DNA of 64,000 bases, taken from contig NZ_JAKJIC010000006.1 in NCBI RefSeq assembly GCF_021864535.1, forward strand, positions 124,001-188,000, in the 5' to 3' direction. The stretch's first letter is position 1, and each line of letters begins with the position of its first letter. The position numbers and the translations under genes were made by a program. The notes beneath the pieces are model-generated. The model saw only the letters and a list, made by a program, of their open reading frames with translations, ran no database searches and had not been told where the DNA came from. Shown here piece after piece: positions 33,848 to 43,491 of the stretch. This stretch comes from Oryzibacter oryziterrae. Lineage in GTDB: Bacteria > Pseudomonadota > Alphaproteobacteria > Rhizobiales > Pleomorphomonadaceae.

Positions 33848-34999
33848 ATGACCATCCGTGCCAACTGGAATTATCCCAATGCCGTCCGCTTCGGCGCCGG
33901 CCGTATCAAGGAACTGCCCGAGGCCTGCAAGGTGGCGGGGATCTCGCGTCCGTTGTTCGTGACCGACCCCGGCCTCGTCAACCTGCCGATGACCCAGGCG
34001 GCGATCGAGCTCTTGCGCGACGCCGGCCTCACCACGGCGGTGTTTGCCGATGTGAAGGGCAATCCGGTGGAGAGCAATGTCTATGCCGGCATCGACGCGC
34101 TGAAGGCTGGCAAGTGCGACGGCGTGATCTGCTTTGGCGGCGGTTCGGCGCTGGACGTGGGCAAGGTGATCGCCTTCATGGCCGGCCAGACCCGGCCGAT
34201 GTGGGACTTCGAGGACATCGGCGACTGGTATACCCGCGCCGACCCCAAGGGCATCTTCCCCAATATCTGCGTGTCCACCACCTCGGGCACGGGCTCGGAA
34301 GTGGGGCGCGCCGGCGTCATCACCCATGAGGCGACCCATACCAAGAAGGTGATCTTCCATCCGCTGATGATGCCGAAGGTGACCATTCTCGATCCGGAGC
34401 TGACGGTGGGCCTGTCGGCCAAGATCACCGCCTGGACCGGCATGGACGCGCTGGCGCACTGCCTTGAAGCCTATTGCGCGCCGGGCTTCCACCCGATGGC
34501 CGACGGCATCGCCATCGAGGGCATCCGCCTCGTCAAGGAAAACCTGCCGACGGCGGTGAAGACCGGCACCGACATCGCCGCGCGCGGCGCGATGATCACG
34601 GCCGCCGCCATGGGCGCGACCGCCTTCCAGAAGGGCCTCGGCGGCATGCATGCGCTGTCGCATCCGGTGGGCGCCATCTATGACACCCACCACGGCCTGA
34701 CCAATGCCGTGTTCATGCCCTATGTGCTGGACTTCAACCGTCCGGCCATCGAAGAGCGTATCGGTCGTCTGGCCGCCTATCTTGGACTGACGCCGAGCTT
34801 CGACGCCTTCAAGGCGTGGGTGCTGCGCCTGCGCGAGGAAATCGGCATCCCGCACACGCTGTCCGGCCTCAAGGTGGACGACGAACGCCTCGACGAAATC
34901 GCCGCCATGGCGGTGGTCGATCCGACGGCAGGCGGCAATCCGGTGGAGCTGACGGTGGACGCCGCCAAGGCGATCTTCCGCGCGGCGCTGAAGGGCTGA
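33848..34999 (+). CDS. Iron-containing alcohol dehydrogenase
   Basis: A 383-residue group III (Fe-dependent) alcohol dehydrogenase. It has FGGGSALDVGKVIAFM (cofactor glycine loop), CVSTTSGTGSEVGRAGVIT, and metal ligands in GMDALAHCLEAYCAPGFHPMADG and GGMHALSHPVGAIYDTHHGLTNAVFMPYVLDFN. It would oxidise an alcohol to an aldehyde. Its place at the end of the gamma-glutamyl cluster, where the putrescine pathway uses an amine oxidase (PuuB), suggests the substrate carries a hydroxyl group. GGAAAG precedes the ATG. Confidence 0.92.
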   Translation: MTIRANWNYPNAVRFGAGRIKELPEACKVAGISRPLFVTDPGLVNLPMTQAAIELLRDAGLTTAVFADVKGNPVESNVYAGIDALKAGKCDGVICFGGGSALDVGKVIAFMAGQTRPMWDFEDIGDWYTRADPKGIFPNICVSTTSGTGSEVGRAGVITHEATHTKKVIFHPLMMPKVTILDPELTVGLSAKITAWTGMDALAHCLEAYCAPGFHPMADGIAIEGIRLVKENLPTAVKTGTDIAARGAMITAAAMGATAFQKGLGGMHALSHPVGAIYDTHHGLTNAVFMPYVLDFNRPAIEERIGRLAAYLGLTPSFDAFKAWVLRLREEIGIPHTLSGLKVDDERLDEIAAMAVVDPTAGGNPVELTVDAAKAIFRAALKG

Positions 35000-35134
35000 G
35001 GCTGGGTTTCTGCCGGCCATGGACTTGTAATTTGATAGGCTGCGAGGTGGTCCCGCAAAGGCTGCCTCGCAGTTTCCTTTTGATGCGGAAGGGGGCTCGA
35101 TGCGATGCATCGGCGCTCGCCCTGCCGCCCACCT

Positions 35135-35151
35135 TCTCCCGCAAGGGGAGA
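35135..35151. repeat. Short REP-like palindrome
   Basis: TCTCCC-GCAAG-GGGAGA is a small perfect hairpin with the same C-run/GCAAG/G-run core as the repeat at 33680-33809. It lies in the 262-bp spacer before pyrF, which holds no gene. Confidence 0.5.
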
Positions 35152-35261
35152 CGGGAAAGGGTGCCAGTCATGGCAAATGCCGCAGCCTCGCACGACTCCC
35201 CCTTCCCCCCCAATCCAATCGCGGCTATGTAGCGGGCACGCTCTTTCCCGAGGATCCCGCC

Positions 35262-36113
35262 ATGGCCGTGACACCTTTTGCCGATCGCTTCGAGACCATC
35301 GCCAGTGCCCGGTCGCCGCTCTGCGTCGGCATCGATCCGGCGCCGGAAACGCTTGCCGCGTGGAACCTGCCCTATTCGGCCGAGGGCGTGCGCGAATTCG
35401 GGCTGCGTATGGTCGATGCGCTGGGTGATCGGGCCGGCGTGTTCAAGCCGCAGATCGCCTTCTTCGAGCGCTTCGGCTGGCAGGGCATGAAGGCGGTGGC
35501 CGAAGTGATCGCGCATATCCGCTCGGCCGGCGCGCTGGCGCTCGCTGACGTCAAGCGCATGGATATCGGCCATACGCTGGAAGCCTATGCCGGTGCCTGG
35601 ATCGGCGCGGATGCGGGCATTCCCGCCGATGCGATCACGCTGGGCGCCTATATGGGCTCTGGCTCGTTGACGCCGGTGATCAAGCGCGCCGTTGAGCATG
35701 GCGCGGGGCTGTTCGTGGTGGTGCGCTCTTCCAACCCGGACGGCATCGCGCTGCAGAATGCCCGTCACGAGGACGAGCGGACGGTGGCCGACGCGCTGGC
35801 CGACGATCTCACCGCTTTCAATGCGCCGCACCTCGGCAAGTATGGCATCGGTCCCTGCGGCGCGGTGATCGGCGCGACGCTGGATGACGCCGAGCATGTG
35901 CTCGAACGGCTGCCGACGTCGCTCATTCTGGCGCCGGGCATCGGCGCGCAGGGCGCGACCATGGCCGATCTCAAGGCGCGCTTCGGCAAGGCCGCAGCCC
36001 GCCGGACGCTGCCGGCGGTGTCGCGGCAGATCGCGCATGCCGGCAACAGCGCCAACGCACTGGCCGACATCACCGCGCGCCTGATCGATGAAGCGCACGG
36101 ACTACGCGGCTGA
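35262..36113 (+). CDS. pyrF: Orotidine-5'-phosphate decarboxylase (type 2)
   Basis: PyrF converts OMP to UMP, the last step of de novo pyrimidine synthesis. The 283-residue protein has LCVGIDPAPE, the catalytic LADVKRMDIGHT (Lys/Asp tetrad) and LAPGIGAQGAT for phosphate binding, in the layout of the longer subfamily 2 enzymes. The ATG at 35262 follows GAGGAT; the frame is open 162 bp upstream through the palindrome, which is not coding. The uup gene follows 26 bp later, so the two may share a transcript. Confidence 0.93.
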   Translation: MAVTPFADRFETIASARSPLCVGIDPAPETLAAWNLPYSAEGVREFGLRMVDALGDRAGVFKPQIAFFERFGWQGMKAVAEVIAHIRSAGALALADVKRMDIGHTLEAYAGAWIGADAGIPADAITLGAYMGSGSLTPVIKRAVEHGAGLFVVVRSSNPDGIALQNARHEDERTVADALADDLTAFNAPHLGKYGIGPCGAVIGATLDDAEHVLERLPTSLILAPGIGAQGATMADLKARFGKAAARRTLPAVSRQIAHAGNSANALADITARLIDEAHGLRG

Positions 36114-36139
36114 TTCCACATAAAGATATCAAGGACAAG

Positions 36140-37951
36140 ATGGCTTCCCCTCCGGTTCTCTTTCTCAAGAACATCGCGCTGACCTTTGGCGCCACGCCGC
36201 TGCTCACGGGCGCGGACATCACCGTGTGCGAGGGGGACCGCATCACGCTGGTCGGGCGCAACGGCTCGGGCAAGTCGACGCTGCTGAAGATCGCGGCGGG
36301 GATCGTCGAGGCCGACAGCGGCGAACGCTTCTTTCAGCCGGGCAAGACGGTGCGCTACCTGCCGCAGGAGCCGGATCTCACCTCCTTCAAGACGACGCTT
36401 GAGTATGTGGAATCCGGTCTCGGGCCGGGGGATGACCACTATCGTGCGCTCTATCTGCTCAACGAACTGGGGATGACCGGCGAGGAGCCGACGGGCTCGC
36501 TGTCGGGCGGCGAAACGCGCCGCGCTGCGCTCGCCCATGTGCTGGCGCCCGAGCCGGATATCCTGCTGCTGGACGAGCCAACCAACCATCTGGACTTGCC
36601 CGCCATCGAATGGCTGGAAAGCGAACTCAAGTCGATGAAGTCGGCCCTCGTGCTGATCTCCCATGACCGGCGCTTCCTCGAGAACCTGTCGCGGACGACT
36701 GTCTGGCTGGAGCGCGGGATAACGCGCACGCTCGACCGCGGCTTCTCCCATTTCGAGAACTGGCGCGACGAGGTGTTCGAGGCCGAGCAGAAGGAACTGC
36801 AACGCGTCGACAAGCGGATCGAGGCCGAAGAACACTGGATGAAATATGGCGTCACGGCCCGGCGCAAGCGCAACATGCGGCGCGTCGAACTCCTGGCGGA
36901 CCTGCGCAAGCAGAAGCGCGAGCATCGCGGCCCCACCGGTTCGGTGACCATGAAAGCGGCGGAGGCGGATGCCTCATCCAAGCTGGTGATCGAGGCCAAG
37001 GGGATCTCCAAGTCCTTCGGTGAGCGGGCGATCGTCAAGGATTTCTCGATCCGCGTCGGGCGCGGTGACCGTATCGGCATCGTCGGGCCGAACGGCGCGG
37101 GCAAGACAACACTGCTGAAGCTGCTCACGGGCGAGATGGAGCCGGACGCCGGCACGGTGAAGCTCGGCGTGACGCTGGACATGCAGACGCTGGAGCAGAA
37201 GCGCGACAGCCTGCATCCGGATACGACGCTGGCCGACGCGCTGACCGAGGGCAAGGGCGACTTCGTGGTGATCGGCGAGGAAAAGCGTCATGTCATCGGC
37301 TACATGAAGGACTTCCTGTTCCAGCCCGAGCAGGCGCGGACGCCACTCAGTGCGCTGTCCGGCGGGGAGCGCGGCCGCGTGATGCTGGCCCGCGCACTGG
37401 CCAAGCCCTCGAACATGCTGGTGCTGGACGAACCGACCAACGACCTCGACCTCGAGACGCTCGATCTTCTCGAGGACATGCTGAGCGACTACACCGGCAC
37501 GGTGATCGTGATCAGCCATGATCGCGATTTCCTCGACCGCGTCGCCGCCTCGGTGATCATGAGCGAGGGCGACGGCCGCTGGGTGGAATATGCCGGCGGC
37601 TACACCGACATGCTGGCCCAGCGCGGCAAGGGCGTCGAGGCCCGCAAGGCCGAGAAGGCGGCAGCTCCCAAGAAGGAAGCTGCGACCGCCAACCCTGCGC
37701 AGCCCAAGGGCAAGGCAAAGATGTCCTTCAAGGACAAGCACGCGCTTGAGACCCTGCCGGCCACCATGGACAAGCTTTCCGCTGAAGCGGCGAAGTTGCA
37801 TGCGGTGCTCGACGATTCCGGTCTCTATGCCCGCGATCCGAAGCTGTTTGCCAGTGCGACGGAGAAGCTTGGCAAGGTCGAAGCCGATCTCGCCGCGGCG
37901 GAAGAAGAGTGGCTTCGCCTCGAAATGTTGCGCGAAGAACTCGAAGGCTGA
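36140..37951 (+). CDS. uup: ABC-F ATPase Uup
   Basis: A 603-residue cytoplasmic ABC-F protein with two nucleotide-binding domains and no membrane part; such proteins act on ribosomes or DNA structures. Domain 1 has Walker A GRNGSGKST (~38), signature LSGGE and LLDEPTNHLD; domain 2 has GPNGAGKTT (~315), LSGGERGR and VLDEPTNDLD. The linker between them is charged. The tail after ~535 is a Lys/Ala-rich linker followed by a coiled coil (TLPATMDKLSAEAAKLHAVL, LEVADLAAAEEEW-like), the C-terminal domain that marks Uup among ABC-F types. AAGGA lies 4 nt before the ATG. Confidence 0.9.
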   Translation: MASPPVLFLKNIALTFGATPLLTGADITVCEGDRITLVGRNGSGKSTLLKIAAGIVEADSGERFFQPGKTVRYLPQEPDLTSFKTTLEYVESGLGPGDDHYRALYLLNELGMTGEEPTGSLSGGETRRAALAHVLAPEPDILLLDEPTNHLDLPAIEWLESELKSMKSALVLISHDRRFLENLSRTTVWLERGITRTLDRGFSHFENWRDEVFEAEQKELQRVDKRIEAEEHWMKYGVTARRKRNMRRVELLADLRKQKREHRGPTGSVTMKAAEADASSKLVIEAKGISKSFGERAIVKDFSIRVGRGDRIGIVGPNGAGKTTLLKLLTGEMEPDAGTVKLGVTLDMQTLEQKRDSLHPDTTLADALTEGKGDFVVIGEEKRHVIGYMKDFLFQPEQARTPLSALSGGERGRVMLARALAKPSNMLVLDEPTNDLDLETLDLLEDMLSDYTGTVIVISHDRDFLDRVAASVIMSEGDGRWVEYAGGYTDMLAQRGKGVEARKAEKAAAPKKEAATANPAQPKGKAKMSFKDKHALETLPATMDKLSAEAAKLHAVLDDSGLYARDPKLFASATEKLGKVEADLAAAEEEWLRLEMLREELEG

Positions 37952-38385
37952 GGCGCGTCAGGCATCAGCCGAAAATATTTCTCGGTGCGTGTGCGGCCAA
38001 TCGGCACACGCACCGGGCATTGGGCTGCTCAATCACACGACGCCCCGCCGCGATGAATGGTGTGGACCTTCGAACGTCGCCAAGCGTTCAATTGTCGCCC
38101 ATTTCATGGCGCTGCCAGTGACTTCCCTTCATCCTGATAGGCTCGGCGGTGAAACCTTCGGTCGGAAGGGTTTCGATGCTTGGTCGAGATATCGCATATC
38201 GCAATTGGAATTCAATTTTTGATAGATGAAAGCTATTTGCACGAGATTTGTGCATGGCAGCAATGGTGCCATTTGTTCAATTTTATGCTGCTCTCGAAAT
38301 GTGCAGGTCGAGCCGCAGGCAATAGTATTTTAACGGATGAAGCGGAAAATTTCCTGAAATTGGTTGGATTTTGGGGAGAGAAGGC
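37952..38385. other. 434-bp spacer, no gene seen
   Basis: The stretch becomes AT-rich towards its right half (about 38180-38370), as expected for a promoter of the chemoreceptor gene. No dyad, hairpin with T-tract or coding frame with a ribosome site was found. Confidence 0.4.
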
Positions 38386-39717
38386 ATGCTTCGGCTCAAG
38401 AGGGCGGAACGGGAGGCAACATCAGGTGGGCAGCCATCCGACATGGCTGTGCAGGCTGAGGTTGTGGCTCTGCGTCGCATGGCCGACGAGAGCCTCGGCG
38501 CGGCGACACGCAAGATCGAGCAGCTTGAGCGCACGATTGCCGGCGAGTTTGACCAGTCTGTCGAGCTGTCGGTGGTGATGAGCGAACTGCTGTGCATGAT
38601 GGCCTGGGCAAACGGCAATGTGCACAAGCTCTCCGGTGAGACGGTATCCATCTCCGGCGCGGTCGAGGAAATGACCCGCACGATCCAGAATATCGCCGAC
38701 CTCAGCAAGGGCGTCGGCGGCTCGTCGGCGGAAGCGGCGCGCCTGGCCGATGCAGGAGCCGGGCGGGCGGCGGTGGCCGGGCAGGCGATGACGGAAATAT
38801 CCGCGTCCTTTGCCGGCCTCGACAAGCGCATGGCTTCGCTCGGTGGGGCGATCGATTCGATCGGTGGCTTTGCCAAGCAGATCGAGGGCATTTCCAGCCA
38901 GACCAAACTGCTGGCGCTCAATGCGACGATCGAAGCTGCGCGCGCGGGGGAGGCTGGACGCGGCTTTGCCGTTGTGGCGGCGGAAGTGAAGGCCCTGTCC
39001 GAGGAGACGTCGAAGACGACGGAGTTGATCCGCGGCCAGTTGTCGACGCTCGGCGATGTGATGCAGTCCATGCTCCTGGCCATGAACGAGGGCGGCACTC
39101 GGGTTCGCGAGGGACAGGAGATCTTCTCCGAGGTGCTGTCGGACATGAACGGCATTCGCAGCTGCGTCGGGGGCGTCAACGGCTCGATCGGTTCGATCAA
39201 CCAGATGCTCAGCGATCAGCACTCCGCTTCCGAATCCATCGCCAAGAGCCTCAACGAGATTGCGCGGCTGGCAGCGCAGAATGAGGCGGATTCGAAGACC
39301 ACCGGCGAGATGATTCGCAAGGCCGACACCGCAATCTCCCATCTGGTCGACGACTTCAGCCATGCCAATGTGCGCCACGCCGATGTCCGTCGCTTCCGCG
39401 CTGAACACATGATCTGGAAGCGCAGCCTGGCGGAATGCCTGGTGGGCCTGCGCAAGGCGGATCCGGAGGGGTTTGCCAAGGAAAATCATCCGCTTGGCAA
39501 GGCGTTCAGGACGGTGAGCCGGGACGATCTGCGCTCCGCGCCCTGGGGCTCTCTCGAAGCGGACGCCGGCGCCTTGGCTGCCGACGCGATCAAGCTGGTG
39601 CAGGCGAGCGCCAAGGGCGACATCGGCAAGGCGATCGAGTTCTACATGACCATCGACAAGCTGTCGGGCGACCTGATGGTGAAGCTGGCGGCGCTCAATC
39701 GCGGTGGGTTGAACTGA
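38386..39717 (+). CDS. Soluble methyl-accepting chemotaxis protein with degenerate CZB-like C-terminus
   Basis: A 443-residue chemoreceptor-like protein without any membrane helix. The signalling tip is clear: [37 protein letters not shown], around residues 180-215. Long coiled coils flank it. The C-terminal ~110 residues resemble the zinc-binding CZB domain ([10 protein letters not shown], then NHPLGKAF), but the Cys of the usual HxxCxLG and later His residues are missing, so zinc binding is doubtful. The ATG at 38386 follows GGAGAG; an upstream TTG was rejected. It would signal to CheA from the cytoplasm. Confidence 0.85.
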   Translation: MLRLKRAEREATSGGQPSDMAVQAEVVALRRMADESLGAATRKIEQLERTIAGEFDQSVELSVVMSELLCMMAWANGNVHKLSGETVSISGAVEEMTRTIQNIADLSKGVGGSSAEAARLADAGAGRAAVAGQAMTEISASFAGLDKRMASLGGAIDSIGGFAKQIEGISSQTKLLALNATIEAARAGEAGRGFAVVAAEVKALSEETSKTTELIRGQLSTLGDVMQSMLLAMNEGGTRVREGQEIFSEVLSDMNGIRSCVGGVNGSIGSINQMLSDQHSASESIAKSLNEIARLAAQNEADSKTTGEMIRKADTAISHLVDDFSHANVRHADVRRFRAEHMIWKRSLAECLVGLRKADPEGFAKENHPLGKAFRTVSRDDLRSAPWGSLEADAGALAADAIKLVQASAKGDIGKAIEFYMTIDKLSGDLMVKLAALNRGGLN

Positions 39718-39848
39718 CGGGGGACTTTTTCTCGCCAGAGGCAGCGGAAAGTGACGGCAAGATCGCATACCGCGATATGCTTGCTTGATCCGGGCGCGCG
39801 TTTGCGCAATGCAATGGGAATCATTCAGCTTCCCGAAGACGTTCTCCG

Positions 39849-42218
39849 ATGCATTTTCTGCGCCTGTTTCTGCTTTTGACCGGTTTGACACTGACAACGG
39901 GTGTCGCCCTTGCTCAGGATCCACCGCAAGGTCAACCTGTTGCAGGCGGCACCGAGCAGAAGACGCCTGCCGATACAGCCAAGCTGCTGCTGGATGTTCT
40001 GAAGGACGATGCCGCGCGCGCGGCTCTCGTGCACAGCCTCGAATCGGTGGCAAGCCAGCCTCAGGGCAATGGCGCAGTGGCCCCTGCCGCGGCTCAGCCG
40101 GATCCGGCGTCGCCGGCTGCGGCCCCGGCAGCCCCGGCTCAACCAGCGCAAGCCGCGCCCGCAGTGCCTTCGCCGCCGGTGCCGTTGGCTCGGGAGCTGA
40201 CCAGCGTCACGCAGGACCTGACGCGCAGCTTCGCCGAGGTCCTGTCGAAGATCTGGTACGGGCTCGGGAACCTCAAGCGATTGGTCGACGGATCGGCGGC
40301 CTTGAACTGGGACGGCATCCGTGATGAGGGGATGGCGCTTGCGGTTCTGGTGATCTTCGCTTTTGCCGTTCTCAACATTGCCCGCTATCTCTCCCGAGTG
40401 GCAGTGCGGGCGGTCACGCCGGCGCTGGAAGGGGTATCGCGGCTCCGCAAGGTGCCCTGGATCGTGCTCGCGGTGGCGATCGATGCGCTGACGGTGGGTG
40501 TCACCTGGTTTGCAAGTTCTGCCTATGCGCTGGCCTCGTCGATCGACGGGCATGTGGATCTGCTGCAAAGCCTGTTCATCGACGCTTTCGTGTTGATCGA
40601 GCTCACCAAGGTGGTGCTGTTTGCGCTGTTTCAGGGGCGCATTCCAAGCCTGCGCCTGCTGCCGGTCAGTGATCAGACGGGGCGGTTCTGGTATTTCTGG
40701 ATGTCGCGCATCCTGGGCTTCACCGGTTACGGCGTGATGGTGGTGCACCCGATCGTCAATCAGGCAATCGGCTTCTCGGTCGGCATCGGCTTCCGCCTGG
40801 CGGTGGTGCTGGCGGCACTCTTGGCGTCGATTGCGTTGGTCGGCTTCAAGCGCGAGCATGTGCGGCTGGGACTGGCCGGGCTGATCGAACAGGTGAAGAG
40901 CGATACGCTGCGGGCGACGCTGGCGCTGCTGGCGCATGGCTGGCACCTTCTCGTGATCGTCTACCTGTCGGTGGCCTTCGTCCTCTGGGTGAGCCGCCCG
41001 TTTGACGCCGTCGACTTCATGGCCAAGGCGACCATCGAGACCGTGCTGGCGCTGCTGCTCGGCGGCGTGGCCGTGACGGGGCTGTCGCAATCGATCGCCC
41101 ATGGCATTCGCCTGCCGGCGGATGTGAAACGGCCGTTGCCACTCCTGGAATCCCGGCTCAATCTGCTGGTGCCGATGTTCCTGCGCATTGTCCGCTTCGT
41201 CATCCTGCTGCTTGTGGCCGCGGCAATCTTGCAGTCCTGGTCGCTGATCGACCTGATGAGCTGGGTCGAGTCGGCCTCGGGCGCGGATCTGCTGGGGCGC
41301 CTCTTCTCGGCCATGCTGCTCTTGATGATGGCCATGGCGATCTGGCTGGCGGCGTCGAGCTGGGTCGAGTATCGGCTCAACCCGGGGCTCGGGCGCATCT
41401 CGAACGCCCGGACGCGAACGCTGCTGTCCCTGTTCCGCAATGCCTTCTCGATCCTCCTGGTGGTGATCACGACCATGCTGGTGCTGTCGCAGCTCGGCAT
41501 CGACATCGCCCCCCTGATCGCCGGTGCCGGTGTCGTCGGTCTGGCCGTCGGTTTCGGTTCGCAGAAGCTGGTGCAGGACATCATCACCGGTGCCTTCATC
41601 CAGTTCGAGAATGCGATGAACGAGGGGGACGTGGTGACGGTAGCCGGCATCACCGGCGTGGTCGATCGTCTGACCATCCGCTCGGTGGGCATTCGCGACG
41701 GCGAGGGCGTCTATCACATCATTCCCTTCTCCTCGGTGGGCAGCGTTTCCAACGCCATGCGAGGCTTCGCCTTCCATGTGGCCAACATCGATGTCGCCTA
41801 CAAGGAGAACATCGACGAGGTGAAGCGCTGCATGGGCATCGCCTTCGATCGGCTGATGGCGACGGATCGCGGCAGCTATATCCTCGAGCCCCTGGAGATG
41901 CAGGGCGTCGTGCAATTCGGGCAAAGCGCCGTGACGGTGCGGGCCCGCATCAAGACGCTGCCCGGCGAGCAATGGGCGACGGGGCGGGCCTATAACGAGT
42001 TCATCAAACAGGTGTTTGATGAAAACGACATTGAAATTCCCTATGCGCAGACCAAGGTATGGTTCGCCCAGGCGCCGGAAGAGCATGGCGTGCTGCCGGC
42101 GGCGGCCTACAAGGCGCCGAAGAATCCGCACTATGGCCCCGGGAAGCCACGCAAGCCCGAGGAAACGCTGGATTTCGACGACAAGGATGATGACGGCGAC
42201 GGTGACGAGGTGCGCTGA
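39849..42218 (+). CDS. MscS-family mechanosensitive channel (large, YbiO-like)
   Basis: A 789-residue channel of the extended MscS type. A signal peptide (LRLFLLLTGLTLTTGVALA) is followed by a Pro/Ala-rich periplasmic linker (~65-115), then about ten helices. The MscS core begins near 545: GIDIAPLIAGAGVVGLAVGFGSQKLVQDIITGAFIQFENAMNEGDVVTVAGITGVVD, with the pore-lining TM3 and the beta domain. A charged tail ends it (LDFDDKDDDGDGDE). It releases solutes on hypo-osmotic shock. The protein is comparable in size to E. coli YbiO. Confidence 0.9.
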   Translation: MHFLRLFLLLTGLTLTTGVALAQDPPQGQPVAGGTEQKTPADTAKLLLDVLKDDAARAALVHSLESVASQPQGNGAVAPAAAQPDPASPAAAPAAPAQPAQAAPAVPSPPVPLARELTSVTQDLTRSFAEVLSKIWYGLGNLKRLVDGSAALNWDGIRDEGMALAVLVIFAFAVLNIARYLSRVAVRAVTPALEGVSRLRKVPWIVLAVAIDALTVGVTWFASSAYALASSIDGHVDLLQSLFIDAFVLIELTKVVLFALFQGRIPSLRLLPVSDQTGRFWYFWMSRILGFTGYGVMVVHPIVNQAIGFSVGIGFRLAVVLAALLASIALVGFKREHVRLGLAGLIEQVKSDTLRATLALLAHGWHLLVIVYLSVAFVLWVSRPFDAVDFMAKATIETVLALLLGGVAVTGLSQSIAHGIRLPADVKRPLPLLESRLNLLVPMFLRIVRFVILLLVAAAILQSWSLIDLMSWVESASGADLLGRLFSAMLLLMMAMAIWLAASSWVEYRLNPGLGRISNARTRTLLSLFRNAFSILLVVITTMLVLSQLGIDIAPLIAGAGVVGLAVGFGSQKLVQDIITGAFIQFENAMNEGDVVTVAGITGVVDRLTIRSVGIRDGEGVYHIIPFSSVGSVSNAMRGFAFHVANIDVAYKENIDEVKRCMGIAFDRLMATDRGSYILEPLEMQGVVQFGQSAVTVRARIKTLPGEQWATGRAYNEFIKQVFDENDIEIPYAQTKVWFAQAPEEHGVLPAAAYKAPKNPHYGPGKPRKPEETLDFDDKDDDGDGDEVR

Positions 42219-42390
42219 GAAGTCTTCGAATTGTCAAACGGCGCAGATAGACAAGGCCTTCAGTGTCGGTGTGGATTGCGTCTGTGGCATAACCGGCTGC
42301 GGAAAATCGAGAAATGCATTGGCGTTGGCGGCGTGAAAGACTAAACAAGGCGCCAAAACAAGCTGACCCTCGGGCGATGGCCTTGGCAAC

Positions 42391-43455
42391 ATGATGTTGT
42401 CGGGCCGCGAACCCGCAGCGGCAAACAAAGGATGGGATGCCTGGGAGTTGCAAGACGAACCGTCTGACGACGATATCGTGGGGGACGAACCCGCGCCGGG
42501 AAAGCTCAAGCGGCTCCTGAAATGGGTTGGGCCGGTAATCGCCATTGTCCTGATCGCTGGTGCGGCCTATGTCCTGTGGGACATGGCTACAAAGGTTTCG
42601 TTTGCCGAGATCCGGGATACCGTGGTCAACATGCCCACCTGGCGGATCGTCGGGGCCTTCCTGTTGACGGGCGTCGGGCTGGTGGCGCTGGCGACCTATG
42701 ATCTGCTCGCGCTGCATGCGCTCAACTACCACAATGGCGTCAGCATGAAGCGGGCGCTGATGGGCAGCCTGATCGCGAATGTCTTCGCCAACACCCTTGG
42801 ATTTCCGCTGTTGTCGGGGGGCAGTGCGCGCTATCGCATCTATTCCATGGTCGGCGTCAGCTTCTCGGTGGTGGCGCGGCTGATCATGATGAGCTGGGTG
42901 ACCATGTGGTCCGGCATCATGTTCGTGCTGGGCGTCACGCTCTGCATCGAACCGGTGACGCAGAGCCCGGTCTTCGAGCATCATCTGATCGACCGGGCGG
43001 TGGGTGTGTCAATCCTGGTGCTGCTGCTCGCCTTCTTCGTCTGGATCGCCCGCAAGCGCCGCTTCCTGCGGGTGGGCGGCATGATCCTGCGGATGCCGCG
43101 CGCCAAGCCCGCCTTCGGCATGATCGTAGCCGGGGCCTTCGACCTGATCGCGGCGGCCGGCACGCTGCACCTGCTGCTGCCGCCGGATTCGGTGCCCGAC
43201 CTTGCCCGCTATCTCGTCACCTATTCGGTTGGGTTCATTGCCGGCATGGCGGCCAACACGCCGGGTGGTGTCGGGGTGTTCGAGGCGACCGTGGTGACCG
43301 GGCTCGGCATCTCGCATCGGTCGGATGTGGCGGCGGCGCTGATCCTGTTCCGTCTCATCTACTTTGTGGTACCTCTGATCCTCGCCCTGATTCTCCTAGC
43401 CTTTCTCGAGTGGCGCCATCGCAGGACCGGTTCGGGCCTTTCCAAGCCGGAATAG
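42391..43455 (+). CDS. MprF N-terminal/UPF0104-like membrane protein
   Basis: A 354-residue polytopic protein with about eight helices, matching the flippase-like (LPG_synthase_TM) domain: GSLIANVFANTLGFPLLSGGSARYRIYSMVGVS and GFIAGMAANTPGGVGVFEATVV. It lacks the C-terminal aminoacyl-transferase domain of MprF, so it cannot make aminoacyl lipids itself; stand-alone members are of unclear function, perhaps lipid transport. The N-terminal 45 residues are acidic and cytoplasmic. Two adjacent ATGs are possible starts (42391, 42394). The MFS gene follows 36 bp later. Confidence 0.8.
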   Translation: MMLSGREPAAANKGWDAWELQDEPSDDDIVGDEPAPGKLKRLLKWVGPVIAIVLIAGAAYVLWDMATKVSFAEIRDTVVNMPTWRIVGAFLLTGVGLVALATYDLLALHALNYHNGVSMKRALMGSLIANVFANTLGFPLLSGGSARYRIYSMVGVSFSVVARLIMMSWVTMWSGIMFVLGVTLCIEPVTQSPVFEHHLIDRAVGVSILVLLLAFFVWIARKRRFLRVGGMILRMPRAKPAFGMIVAGAFDLIAAAGTLHLLLPPDSVPDLARYLVTYSVGFIAGMAANTPGGVGVFEATVVTGLGISHRSDVAAALILFRLIYFVVPLILALILLAFLEWRHRRTGSGLSKPE

Positions 43456-43491
43456 CCGAAGTCCGCCGGCGCCCGTTGCCGAAGATACAAG

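Noticed and set aside
39825-42131. Minus-strand frame of ~768 codons antisense to the MscS channel
   Set aside because: Low-complexity translation; the plus strand has the full MscS core. The same reasoning removes long antisense frames over the RND permease, the HBM chemoreceptor and the MFS gene.
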